Source: Oreohelix idahoensis (lineage: Eukaryota; Mollusca; Gastropoda; Stylommatophora; Oreohelicidae). From it: DNA of 64,000 bases. The stretch's first letter is position 1; every line of letters starts with the position of its first letter. A program made the position numbers and the translations under genes. Of the stretch, positions 42,251 to 53,198 are shown in pieces. Below the pieces are notes generated by a model that did not search any database, was not told where the DNA came from, and saw only the letters and a program-made list of their open reading frames with translations. Location of the stretch: NCBI GenBank assembly GCA_024509875.1, contig JAMPIV010005806.1:526001-590000 (forward strand), written 5' to 3'.

Positions 42251-43777
42251 ATGAGTCCAAAACCTGAAATAATTAACTAATTTATTTCAAACCTAAGTGT
42301 AACAAGTCTTAATTAAGCACTTGTATATTCACATCACCTTATATTATCCCAGTCTCTGTGGGAAACAAGTCTCCAATCAAAGAACTTGTATATGAAATAT
42401 CACTAATCAATTCTTGATCATAAGTGCACTTCTCATTCAATAGTGCACGACACTATTCATCATTCATTTATCATCAGTGTAGTAGTAACAGTGCATTAGC
42501 ATAGCCCATTAACTAATACTATAACTGTAAACAATGACTATGTAAACACATGCAGAATGTAAACATTGAAAATGTAAACAATGCAAACAATGTAAACAAT
42601 AACAATGTAAACAATAACAAAGATCAGCAACAATACAAAAACGTTCGCAGAAATCAACTAAAAATAAAGCAGAAATTAATGAAATATCACAAAAAATGTG
42701 ACGATATCTGCGCTATAATTAAACAAAATACATGACACCACAGTGTATAAACAAAAATGTTGTATGAAACTAAATTATAGACAAGAGTAGGCTAACAAAT
42801 ACAAACAAATCAAAACAAAACTAAAGAATGCGAAATAATAACGAAAACAATATTAAAACATGTCATCACAGCTAACATAAATAGCAACAGAAGTCGCTTA
42901 GCAAATTCCAGTATCGGAAATTTGCAAACCCTACAGAAAACGCTCACAATAGACGACCTCTATGACGTGGCATAATCTAACGGAGACACCACCCAACCGA
43001 GAACCCGCTGAAATATAAACATATAAATATACAAATAACATATAGACATATAACATATAGAATGAGATGATACACAGAAGACTCAGCAGAAGTATAAGGG
43101 CACAGTTTACATACAAACAGGCCACTTAACTTATAGGCTTCCAATCGTCGAACAGCAGAAAAAACGGATGTCAATCAACGTCCTAAAGAGCGAAGCTCCA
43201 ACGATGATGGCACATCTGAACTGCTTCCACTGCTAACACGATGGTACTTGAGCTTCTGACATACTGTGTGTTGAGTTGTTTCGGCACTTGACCTTCTAAT
43301 CCAAAAGTAAGTTGATGGAAATCGGTACTTGGCCTTCTTCAGAAAACAACCCGTTTCAACCGGCACTTGACCTTCACAAAAACGACAGCACTGGAACCTT
43401 GACAGCAGCAACTTGCTTGACTTGCGTAAAAGATAACAGCAGTCCGAGTTATCCGGCAACATGTAACAACGCCGGGTACTGTCAAATTCTTGTTTCCGTC
43501 AAAAAGTTGAAATTTTGACTTTTACCGGGCAACGCCGAGTACTTTGAAAATTTTGAAGATGTTGACTGTCTTGAAGAATGTTAATTTCTTGAAGGATGCT
43601 GATGAATTCTTGTTGAAAATGAAGTGGGTAAGGGACCCCGTGTTTGCTGGTACCAGAATCAAACCAGCTTATGGCCACCAAATGATGCGTGATGCCATAT
43701 GATGATGGATGGTATCCGCATGTCTGGTTTTGTGTAGTGTGCAGATGTGTTCAGTCAAAACAATGTTCATACAAAAA
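42251..43777 (-). other. Leader of gypsy element 3
   Basis: 1.53 kb of non-coding sequence between the LTR and gag. It contains a short array of AATGTAAACAA-like words (42545-42620). No TGG-type primer-binding site touches the LTR; the minus strand reads TTTTTGTATGAACATT there. Confidence 0.6.
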
Positions 43778-44761
43778 TAACAGGGCAATCCACATAGGAC
43801 GTCAGTAAACTCACGACGTATAAAGTCAATGATTCTTGAAACAGCCGTTGACGTTTTTCTTCATTATTTATTGTGGACGCCACAGTGACAAAATGGTTAC
43901 GCGAATATGTAGACACATCAAACAGTCATTATCACAGCAACATTCAATACAGCAATAGACGGTAGACAGCATTACAATGATGAGTCAGATGCATGTTATA
44001 TTTCATAGTGCTGTAAATGTAGTCAGGTGAAAAACTCCATCCTTTTCTATAACAGCCAGGAGATAACCAGATATATGAGATCAGTTCACTCTCCTTAGTC
44101 TGACTTCAGCAAGACAGACACGTCTGCCGAAGTATAAATAATGTCCTCAAAAATATCCTCTAGATAACAAAGGTTTTTCAAACCTAGTTCAGGTAACCAA
44201 GTAGCAAGTAATAGTCCTTGGGACCTGCATCAACCGATGCAGCACAATACAGCGACATGTGAGCTGGGAAAACATCTCGTGACGACGACTTTCGAAGACA
44301 GGCTATGAACCAGAAATCGCTCACGACCAAAAATCGATAGAGTTAATGAAAATGTTAATTTACCTTGCCTTCAGGAAATACACAGAAATATTATGCCTCC
44401 CGACATGTGGGAAACACTAGAGGTATCATCTCGAATAAACGAAATATCCATTAAGAGGACTACACATCCCTGACAGAACAAAAAATAGCGGAGATCCCCT
44501 CTTCAACGAGGCATCTCTTTCGCCATTCAAATCGCTCACTCCACTAGTGGTGGGCGGAAACCGATCGACCAAGAAGCAAGACAAGTCATGCGCAGTCCAG
44601 CGCAAAATGACCCCAGCTCAAAACTTAACTGCATTCAATACCAACGCGAGAAGACAAATGCTTACCGAGAAAAGTAACTATAAATTTCAAGCAGTTGTTG
44701 CCCTTGCGTTATAAAATAGATATTGTAATAAAATGATGTTGCGAGAATTTATCACGCAACA
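43778..44761 (-). repeat. 5' LTR of gypsy element 3
   Basis: 984 bp, nearly identical to 35542-36524. Followed by the GGCAG duplication and the remaining half of the interrupted SINE (44762 to about 44813). Confidence 0.93.
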
Positions 44762-44813
44762 GGCAGCCAGGAGAGGAGCTGGTTATAGCACTACTCTGAG
44801 ATCATCCAGGTCT
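44762..44813 (+). mobile_element. SINE body, right half
   Basis: GGCAGCCAGGAGAGGAGC, then ATAGCACTACTCTGAGATC, continues the SINE interrupted at 35541. The GGCAG is repeated at both breaks. Confidence 0.6.
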
Positions 44814-44817
44814 GTAT

Positions 44818-45109
44818 TATTTTAGCTTTTCAATGCCGCAATTACTGACTGTGCATCAGTAAAGAAAGCAACTTGTCTCTCTGCGCTTTCTTTTGTCAAT
44901 ATAACCTCTGCTACAGTTTTCTGGGCCTCTGCCTATGCTCTGAAGTTGTTGGAGAATCGTCCTGTCGCCACTGACAGCCTTTTTTCTGCACCAGTGCTTA
45001 AGGTCAGAAAGACACCCCAACCTCCATTTTCTGTTGCATTTGTTTCTGATCCATCTGTGTATGCATGGGTCCAGGTGTTGCGTGGATAATGTTTCTCTAT
45101 GTATTTTGT
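44818..45109 (-). pseudogene. LINE RNase H domain fragment
   Basis: The minus strand reads TWTHAYTDGSETNATENGG, then ATGRFSNNFRA, a stop, and AERQVAFFTDAQSVI. TDGS and FFTDA with the spacing between them are the first strand and second catalytic region of an RNase HI domain as found at the end of some LINE polyproteins. One in-frame stop (near 44935) interrupts it. It is joined in frame to the hAT fragment upstream. Confidence 0.65.
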
Positions 45110-45865
45110 AAACGACTGTGACTGACGAAGGAATCCAAATACATCATTCAACTTTTGATAAGCTTTCTGGCGTTCTGACAAGGTAGAGAGCAAGCTATCA
45201 ATAAGGATAAGAAATGTTCGGCTTTTAAACTGCTGAGAAGGCGTTTGAGATTCATCAATTGTGCTGGAACCACTGAAATCATCATACTCTCGATTTCGTT
45301 TGCGTTTTCTTCGAGTTTGTTGTTGATAATGTTCACACTCAGTCACATCCTTGGCCTTTTGCTCTATGTCTGCAAAAGTAGACCGCAGAGCTTGAATATA
45401 CCCCCGCAGGGATTCATAGAGTGCACAAGCTGTATTCAAATCTTGGTCAGAAGATTGCAAAGAAGCACTGGTCATTTGAAAACGGTGTAATACTTGATCC
45501 CACAGTATGATCATTAATCCAGTTTCTAACTTCATCATGGTTAAAAGTAGACAACGAGCCTGTTGACGACACTCTGCCTTCTGATCAAGGTTATCTGAAA
45601 TATCATCCAAGACTTGTTTTATTGCAGAAAAGCTGTGTAAAAGTGTTTTTGTTGCATCTGCCCGAGCGGACCACCTGGTATCTGACAGTCTTTTCACAAA
45701 GGGCAAATGGGACTTATTATGAGTACCACCAGCACATAATGCAGTAAAAAGGAGACCCCACCGGTAGGTAGAAGCAGAAAAGAAGGTGTACAAGCTTTCA
45801 ACAAATCCAAAGAAAATGACTGCTTCTGTACGCAAACAGTTAAGATAAAAGTAATAAATAGTCAC
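45110..45865 (-). pseudogene. hAT-type (ZMYM/TTF-like) transposase fragment
   Basis: The first about 252 residues of a 310-codon frame resemble the middle part of hAT-derived proteins of the ZMYM1/TTF group: FVESLYTFFSASTYRWGLL, LSDTRWSARADATKTLL, then ALYESLRGYIQALR. The SDTRW motif is typical. The dimerisation domain is missing because the frame runs into LINE RNase H at about 45110. A hAT-like terminus about 0.2 kb upstream (46073) fits the same element. Not functional as a transposase in this form. Confidence 0.7.
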
Positions 45866-45994
45866 ACTAAGTCACCCTGTTATGCTCTTTCTCTCACAAT
45901 TTCGTGACATCAAATGAAAAGGCGCTAAAGATGGCATACATCACAAGATCATTGGTTTAACGCTCGTATTAGAAGATGACCAAAAAATGATGTA

Positions 45995-46073
45995 CATATT
46001 TATTTGCGCGGGGCCCTAAAAGCACGGGGCTCGTAGCATATGCTACTTTTGCTACTACGTTAATCCGGCTCTG
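45995..46073 (-). mobile_element. hAT-like terminal sequence
   Basis: On the minus strand, CAGAGCCGGATTAACGTAG begins at 46073, followed by an AGGGCCCCGCG block. CAG-GCCGGATTAA starts and GGGCCC blocks are common at hAT ends. It lies upstream of, and on the same strand as, the hAT transposase fragment. Confidence 0.5.
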
Positions 46074-46199
46074 ATTAGGTAAATATTTGACAAGGATCAG
46101 TGCATAGTGAGGGAGGGGACCAACTTCCCACCCAGCCCTCTCCACCCAGCCCTCCACACCCAGCGGTGAAAACAAATAAAGGATTTCTTGCCAGGGTAC

Positions 46200-46640
46200 A
46201 GTTTTGTTGGTTTTGTGGGCCCTAAACAGGATTGTGGTGCAGTTTTGTGGGCCCTGAAAAGGACCATGGTGGGTGTAGTTTTGTTGGCCCTGAAAAGGAC
46301 CGCAGTAGGTGCAGTTTTATGGCTTTTGTTGGCCCTGAAAAGGACCGCGGTAGGTGCAGATTTGTGGGTTTTGTGGGCCCTTGAAAGGACCGTGGTAGGT
46401 GTAGTTTTGTGGGTTTTGTGGGCCCTGAAAATGACCGTGGTAGGTGCAGTTTTGTGGGTTTTGTGGGCCCTGAAAAGGACCGTGGTAGGTGCAGTTTTGT
46501 GGGTTTTGTGGGCACTGAAAAGGACCGTGGTAGGTTCAGTTTTGTGGGTTTTGTGGGCCCTGGAAAGGACCGTGGTAGGTGCAGTTTTGTGGGTTTTGTG
46601 GGCCCTGAAAAGGACCGTGGTGGGTGTAGTTTTGCGGGGC
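46200..46640. repeat. 45-bp minisatellite, about nine copies
   Basis: Unit GGTAGGTGCAGTTTTGTGGG... of 45 bp, with shorter and longer variants at the left. Being a multiple of three, it keeps frames open on both strands (182 and 97 codons). These are not genes. Confidence 0.95.
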
Positions 46641-46643
46641 TTA

Positions 46644-46890
46644 CCTAGCTATAATTGGGTACTTAACTTTGAGTTAGGGAAGGAAAAGACAGCGAGGAAG
46701 GAAACTGATCTCCCTACCTCTCGATGCTGGACCTAGTATGGTGAAGTCTCTAACACTCCACTACCGCAATAAGTTACCGGGTTTCGGGTTCAAAGCTTGG
46801 TAGTGTCACGCATCAGTCTAACCAGCTGTAAAAGGGAAACTGACTCTGATCTTGAGTTAGAGAAGGCAACGGCAGCGACTTTCCTTGTTT
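46644..46890 (+). mobile_element. Two tandem SINE-related bodies
   Basis: Two similar segments, CCTAGCTATAATTGGGTAC.. and AACCAGCTGTAAAAGGGA.., each lead into a TTGAGTTAG(A/G)GAAGG motif. A tRNA-like B box GGGTTCAAAGC lies between them near 46788. Related to the SINE split by gypsy element 3. Confidence 0.55.
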
Positions 46891-47078
46891 CCTGTGTACC
46901 GTTAACTTGTAGAACTGATTCAATACCGTTTTATTGGTTTATAAACTTAAATAAAAATACGGGGGGGGGGGGCGGGGAGGGCGGGTCTGTCGTAAGCGTG
47001 TCAACTAAGAATGCACAAGGAACGCATTTTTTTTTTAACTTGTCCTCCCAAATCACAATGTGAAATGACCCTTTTTCA

Positions 47079-47159
47079 GTCAAGAAAAAGTACAGTTCTC
47101 GGTTTGGATAATAAATTTGCAAAATTTTAATTTTCCGGTGAATTATCACACAAGAACCG
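47079..47159 (-). repeat. Right terminal inverted repeat of the 13-kb insertion
   Basis: Reverse complement of 34094-34174 with about eight mismatches. The outermost bases read GAACCG on the plus strand, followed by GAGA and the split Tc1 transposase. Confidence 0.8.
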
Positions 47160-48030
47160 GAGAACCTTGCCTGTAGACTGTGCGTCCAAGCTCGTCCCAC
47201 AGATGTTCTATAGGGGACGTGTCTGGTGATAGGGCAGGCCAGTCAATCGTCATAATGTTCTGCTGCTGTAGATATTGCTGCGTAATGCATGCGGTGTGCG
47301 CACGCGCGTTATTCTGCTGGAGAAGCTGCATGTCTGGATAAATTGAGAACGCAGGAGCAACCAATGCATCCAGAACCTCATCTCGATATGTCACAGCATT
47401 AACATTTCCACGGAAGACGTGAAGAGGCAAGCGATGGTGAAAACTGAATCCTCCCCAAATGTGAATACTGCCACCTCCAAATCGGTTCTGCTGACGAACA
47501 CAGCAATCTGCAAAGCGCTCTCCACACTGTCGCCAAATCCGCATACGTCCATCAGCAAAGGATATGTTGAATCTGCTCTCGTCTGTGAATAGGACAGCAT
47601 TCCACTGCAGTCTAGTCCATCTGACATGTTGCTCTGCCCATTGCAGGCGCTGCTGACGATGTCTGTGAGTCAAGTTTGGCCCAACATAAGGTCGTCTTGC
47701 AGTAAGGACTGTATCTCCGAGTCATCGTATGACTGTCATTTGAGAGACTTGCCCACGTCTACCCACTATTGCTCTTGCTGTTTGACTTGCCGGGAGAGAA
47801 CGATTCCTTAGGTGACTCAGCACAATATGACAATCTTGCGCAGGGGTAGTAACTCGTGGTTGGCAACTCCGAAGTCTATCCCGGGCACTGCCAGTGGTTC
47901 CGTAACGTTCATTGAGACGTACAATAGTGCTGTGGTGGCAATTCATCCTTCTGGCAATGGCCCGCGAGCTCATTCCGGTCTCCAACATACCAATGGCTCG
48001 TTGGCGGTCGTTTTCAGATAGTCGTGGCAT
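47160..48030 (-). pseudogene. 5' part of an interrupted Tc1-like transposase
   Basis: From ATG at 48030 the minus strand encodes a helix-turn-helix region (SSRAIARRMNCHHSTIVRL), a linker, and the DDE catalytic domain: FTDESRF (first Asp), QQNNARAH where the family has QQDNA (second Asp changed to Asn), and SPIEHLWDELGR (Glu). An in-frame TGA lies at 47722-47724. Coding stops at the inverted repeat at 47159; the missing 47-residue C-terminus is at 33945-34091. So it is inactivated three ways: nonsense codon, catalytic change and insertion. Confidence 0.88.
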
Positions 48031-50494
48031 TTCAAGCACATGTACTGGGTGTTTTGTCTCAACGGTCTTTTTATACCGAGTATACTGCCACAACGCGTAC
48101 ACATTTTCAGGGTCATAGCTGTTGGGAATCGTGTTGCACATGTAACTTTCATGGTTTTCATGTAGTCTGTACACAATTCCGTGGGTTGAATCATGCACTT
48201 TCAATTCCAGCAGCCGTTCGCTCTCTACGTCATGACAAACACGGGGAAAATCCATTCCCACACTTTTTTTCCAGCTTCGCGGCATCAGTATATATAATAG
48301 TGGTGCGTTTTTAATGTGCTTCAGTATATAAGACAAATTCAGCATTTTTCTTAACTTCTGAAATATCTTGTGAAGACTCCAGCAGGGTAGAAGCATCATC
48401 ATCCATCTATCTGTATCTCTGCCAAGAGTAATCTTGTGCGACGGTAATTACCTTTGAAGACCCACATTAGATACTCTAGGGTGTGACCATTGTTGGACCA
48501 TCACTGCATAGCAAAGGGGAGGCAACCCGTAACAAACACAACGGCTACCACGAATCGTCCAAGTGGGGATAAGTCAAAATGTGACTCAAGAACAATTCAC
48601 GGTTTTAAATTCAATTGGAAGTTTAAACTCTACACAAGCAACTGTGATTTGCATGTCTCTGAAATTAACATGTTACCACCCAATACGGCCCCGTCTTGGA
48701 TTATCTAATTAAATGTAATAATAAGAGAATACAATAATTATAGCACATTTATTCTGATTTTACTGTACCATGATCACGTGTCTGAATTAATGTTGTTATA
48801 CTATTTAAAATTGTTTTTAAGATTTAATGTAATAAATACTATTAGTTATATTTCAGAAACAAAACTTTGTCCTATTCATCTTTTGATATTGTAAACGTCA
48901 CATAGTCACATGTTCTTACACATTGTCACAAGCAGAATCCACTTCAACATCCTTGACTCTATACATCTTTTTCAACTATATTCTAATCCACGACTGCACG
49001 TCAAGAAGCAGGCACCGTTAGAGCGAGCCTACGCCAATCAGACCTCATTGTCGGACCTGGTCTATTTTGAATTCCGGTGGTCTCAGATATTTCAGTACGG
49101 GTCGTAGCAGAGATACAAAACTGGAGCGTTTCGTCTGTCTCTAGTTCGCCTGCATCTATCGATTTCTCTAGGCCTGTCCGTTTTTTTATTCTCTAACCAG
49201 CGGTACTCGAGCTTTCCAGCTCTTTTGGCCCAATGACATGTCATTGCGAGGCTAGAGGGTCAGTGGACTTTCCTTCCAACCCGGTCAGGAGCTTATCGAA
49301 TTGTCACTGCTGTCAACAGCCTATAGGAGAGTTGTTGTTGTTGTTATATAACTAGGGCTTCTGAGCTTCTTGCTCTTTTGCAGCCAGTACCAAGTTGAAG
49401 ACTCCTTGGTATTATCTACACTGTAGATCTAGGATTTTCCTGTGGCTCTCCTGCCATTCCGAAACGTGTTGAGTTGAAATCATGAGCTCCAATTTCTACT
49501 GCTCGGCTAGTATTTGAAAGATCGTCACATCCGGTCCCAAGCTAAGAGTAAGAAGCGAGTGGCATACTGTGCATTCCCCGCCATCCAAAGGGACTCTCCA
49601 AATATGCAGAGCTATAATACTGTGCCTTGGTTCTGGGCTCTCCTAAGGAATGGTCACGTCCTGCACAGAGTCAGTTCTCAGCTCCCTCTGTTTATTACTG
49701 GGTCCGCAGTGAGATCCTCCTGTATGCAGTCAACCAAGTCAAAGCCAAAGAATCAAGTCTGGGGCTCAAGTGACTTCTCCAAAGCTGGTTCCTTAACAAG
49801 TTTCACCACAGGGGGAATCCCTGGAAGTGTGTGGATGATGTCAAGAGTCAGTGATGATGTAATTAGGCTCACAGACAGAGGTTCACTTCCATATATGTAT
49901 ATTGTAGCATTGTGAATAGCTGGTGGTTATTTAAGGATGACTCTAGATTTGCCTCCATGCATCCGATAGGATAGTATGTCAATCTCTGTGGTAAACTTCT
50001 ACACCCTAGGGCAGGAGAGTAGTGACTAAGTAAGTATGTCACAACTATCATCGTTAATATATCTATAGGAGACTATCTGTTATTTATATCACCTTCACCA
50101 TAAATAAAAGGGCAAACTATCAAGAGATATTACATCCAACAACAATAACGCCACACGTGTAGCGTAATATTTATAGAAGGGCATTAAATTCATGATGCGT
50201 GTCGATAATATATACAGGTGTGAGTCTACATTTCAGCTCTCGTCCATATGAAAAATAAAAACAGGAAGAAAATTCATACTGAGCCAGATCTACGACTTAA
50301 AATATCGTTTTTGGAGCGAGACATTAGGACACTTCCATCTGCAAGACAAATATCACTCATCCCACTCAACTACTATCAATGTATTTACTGTATTCATAAC
50401 AAATTCCTCTAAGTAACAAATTTAAACTACCTGACTTTTAGTAAATGCTCACTCCTGGTCGCTCTGCAATAAAATTGCTCAGATCTGTAATATA
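48031..50494. other. Unassigned interval
   Basis: 48031-48402 stays open upstream of the Tc1 start and may be that element's leader. Beyond it I see only short frames, including 133 codons at 49514-49915 without any motif. Confidence 0.35.
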
Positions 50495-51556
50495 TCCTTA
50501 CTTACTTACTTACTTAGTCGTTCCCCTTCTACCGTGAGGTGTAGAGGTTTGGAAGAGAGAGCGCCAGACCATTCTATCAGCTGTCTTCTTCCTGGCCTGG
50601 TTCCATTCTAGTCCTCGGTCCTTCAAAGATTGTCTAATGTTGTCCTCCCAGCGAACTCTGGGTCGTCCTGGAGGTCTGGATCCCTGGCTCTTTGTTTCCC
50701 ATGCTTGTCGTGGTAGCCGATCTTCTCCCATTCTGCAGACATGGCCAAACCATCTTAGTTGGGACTGTTCTATTTGGGTCTGCAGCGGATGGGATTTCAG
50801 GCCTTGACGTATCGTCTGGTTGCGGACCATGTCTCTTCTTGTTACTTCAACCACTTTCCTCAGATACCTCATTTCTGAGGTTTGGATCTGGCTTTTGTGG
50901 GTTGTAGTCATTGCCCACGACTCGCATCCATATGTCAAAACTGGGACATAGGTGGAGCGGTATACAGCCATCTTCGTTTTCTTACCAACCTCTTTCTTGC
51001 TGAGGAATCCACGATTTATGGCCTGAAAAAGTCTCCCAGCCGCTGCTTTTCGAGTGGCCAACTCTTCTTTGATGCCTCCCTTTCGGTCTATAATAGCTCC
51101 GAGATATTTAAAGTGGTCGACCTGCTCCAGGACCTGTTCTCCCAACTTAATCTGATGTTTTCTTTCTTCTCGTGATATCACCATGGATTTTGTTTTAGAG
51201 CTGCTTATGACCATCCCTCTCTTCTCCAGCTCTTCCTTCCAGACTTGCAGGTTGGACTGGAGATGTGCCTCCGATTCAGCAATCAGGGCAACATCATCAG
51301 CAAACGCCAGCTCCGAAACACAGACCTGTCCCATCCTCCAGCACCCCACTGAACACTTTCCCGCTCTCTCCCCACACGCCCCGATGACATCGTCCATGAG
51401 GAGCATGAAAAGACAAGGTGACAGGATATCACCCTGTCCCACACCAGTGGTGGTCCCGAACTCCTCTGACTCATGGTTTGCTGTCCTCACATAATTTCTG
51501 CAAGACTTGTAGAAGCTCTGTATAGCATGAATCAGAGGTGCTGGAATATTCCACAT
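50495..51556 (-). pseudogene. RTE-like LINE, 5'-truncated copy (RT second half)
   Basis: A 348-codon minus-strand frame: GVGQGDILSPCLF, the catalytic FADDVAL, TYGCESWAM, then LRWFGHVCRM and GRPRVRWEDNI, the standard C-terminal string of RTE-like LINEs. It ends at 50510, followed by a (TAAG)n tail to about 50495. The RT fingers and endonuclease are missing, so the copy is 5'-truncated as usual for LINE insertions. The frame is intact over its length, suggesting modest age. Confidence 0.9.
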
Positions 51557-52689
51557 ATACTTAAGTTAAGGTAAGACTAACCAAGTAAATTGTATTGCTC
51601 TTTATGAAGGCTGTAAGTACAGCTGGAGGTAAAGAGGCTGCACCCTTTCAATAGCTTTGCAACCGCTGGCCAACCGAATCTGCATTCGTGTTTGTGTAAT
51701 GTGTTGTAAAATGTTTCAGATTTTCTTTTCGTTAGTATCTATGTCTTGCTTTTAAAAACAGAAAAAAATACAACATTATCAAAGTTCTTACTAATGGCGT
51801 GAATGATGGTAGCCCGTACGAGCACATTTTGACAACGAGAATAAATATCACTGTGAATAAAGAAAAATATTGAACGTTTATAAAACAACTTACCTGCGCT
51901 TGTAAGAATCGCTTTTCTATTTACACCTGTGTTTTAAAACAAAATAAATAATAGTGGGACGCAGCTTAAGTAAAAGCTAATATCTTACATAGTTGCAGAA
52001 TTTTATTTAAAACGCATAGGTTTAACTTAAGACCATAATAATGCTTTTGATGAAATAATGTGGTTCCCTTGGAAGCGGCGGTCTTATTAGATTTAAAAGC
52101 AATATTTCAAATTCCTCAGATTTCGTTTTAATTGAATGAGTTACGTTACATAAATATTACTTAAAAGCTTATCACTGAATACTAAAAATTATATCCGATT
52201 AGATTTTTGATAACTTTAGTAGTTCTGGAACTACAGGTCATTAAAACTGGTATTTAAAAATTGTAACTCATTGTTACAAATATTATATTATTATTTCCAA
52301 TAAATGACAGTTGTGACATATATCAAAAATCTAATCTGACAGATTAGAAAACTGGTTGTTCTAAATCTCATGTTTACTGATGAGGCAGTTGTAATAAAAT
52401 TAATGTCATAAACCAAGGCACTCTTTTCTGAAGAAACAGCAACATGTTGGAAGAAGATACAGTTTTCACAGTCAACACTCAGAATGTGGTCCGACAATAT
52501 ATTCTGACATATTTAGATTGAAGAGATTACAAATTATCAGAAAATAGACTAATCCCATTTTTTCATATTTTTACTTGTTGTGCACTGCCACCTATCGTCA
52601 GAACACACAGGTTTACATGTTGCATTCAAGCTCACATTCTCAAAATCACACACTACAGAGCCCGTGTTTATATCAAATGAATGCCGCTA
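51557..52689. other. Unassigned AT-rich interval
   Basis: No repeat or protein family recognised. A 68-codon minus frame (52291-52497) has protein-like composition but no motif. Confidence 0.35.
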
Positions 52690-52868
52690 TCATGTGTAAA
52701 CTCGCAGCCTCACTTGATCACCTTGTGTACGTAATCGGGCCACCGTAATGACGAGAGGAATATTCATAACTCGTTCAACAGCGTCAAACACTGTTTGAAG
52801 TGACATGTCATATCGCGGGAAAATGGACGCTACATCATCAGTACGTGCTGGAAGGCTTTCCGAAGACC
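52690..52868 (-). CDS. Candidate terminal exon of an unknown host gene
   Basis: After a pyrimidine-rich acceptor (CTTTTTCTTTTACGTCCTC ... CAAACAG) the minus strand stays open for 58 codons and ends in TGA at 52692-52690. The peptide contains TDDVASIFPRYDMSLQ, AVERVMNIPLVITVARLR and RLRVYT. Composition and the strong acceptor look like a real last exon, but I do not recognise the family and found no other exon. It could instead be a relic of a mobile element. Confidence 0.35.
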
Positions 52869-53198
52869 CTGTTTGAAAGAGGACGTAAAAGAAAAAGCGA
52901 AATTCATATTTTAAATGTGACTATCAATAGAAATATATAGCTATGCCAATTCACGCAATGAAGGATTTGCCTTAAGCCTTGAAAAATCAGCTATAGGTAC
53001 GATTAGAGCTTTAGACCTGAGAGTACTAATGTTGGCAGCACTCTGCATGCGTTGGAAGTATTCAAAATGCAATAATGAAAAAAAGAGGTGGCACGTAGTG
53101 TTCATTAGTAAGGGTGCGATTGATGATTTGACAGGGTGAACTAATGAGAATCTATTTCTTTATTCAGAATACTTCCGATGCTAACTAGCGTATATACC

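Larger units (their letters stand above)
35542..44761 (-). mobile_element. Ty3/gypsy LTR retrotransposon, element 3 (IN before RT, nearly intact)
   Basis: 9220 bp with LTRs 35542-36524 and 43778-44761 and a perfect 5-bp target duplication GGCAG (35537-35541 and 44762-44766). I noticed only two LTR differences (one 1-bp indel, one substitution) in about 984 bp, so insertion is recent. One 1572-codon frame encodes Gag, protease, integrase and RT in that order; a single 1-nt deletion near 37545 interrupts RNase H. Apart from that lesion the element looks functional. It sits inside a SINE, which is itself inside the 13-kb TIR insertion. Confidence 0.96.
34094..47159. mobile_element. TIR-bounded 13-kb nested insertion inside a Tc1-like gene
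   Basis: Matching 81-bp inverted ends, a 4-5-bp duplication (GAGA, possibly GGAGA) and complementary halves of one Tc1-like transposase outside them show one insertion that has since grown. The interior holds gypsy element 3 (9.2 kb), minisatellites, SINE, a LINE fragment and a hAT fragment. Removing element 3 leaves about 3.8 kb. No transposase that clearly belongs to these ends was found, so the element is probably non-autonomous. A target duplication of 4-5 bp is unlike Tc1 (TA), hAT (8 bp) and piggyBac (TTAA). Confidence 0.65.

Noticed and set aside
43640..43690. TGGTGGCCATAAGCTGG on the minus strand as a primer-binding site of element 3
   Set aside because: It lies about 100 bp inside the element, while the LTR border at 43778 is fixed by the target duplication.
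46188..46736. 182-codon frame with a repeated VLWVLWALKRTVVGA unit, membrane-like
   Set aside because: It is the 45-bp minisatellite translated; the hydrophobicity comes from the repeat.
49514..49915. 133-codon plus-strand frame
   Set aside because: No recognisable domain or splice context; composition uninformative.
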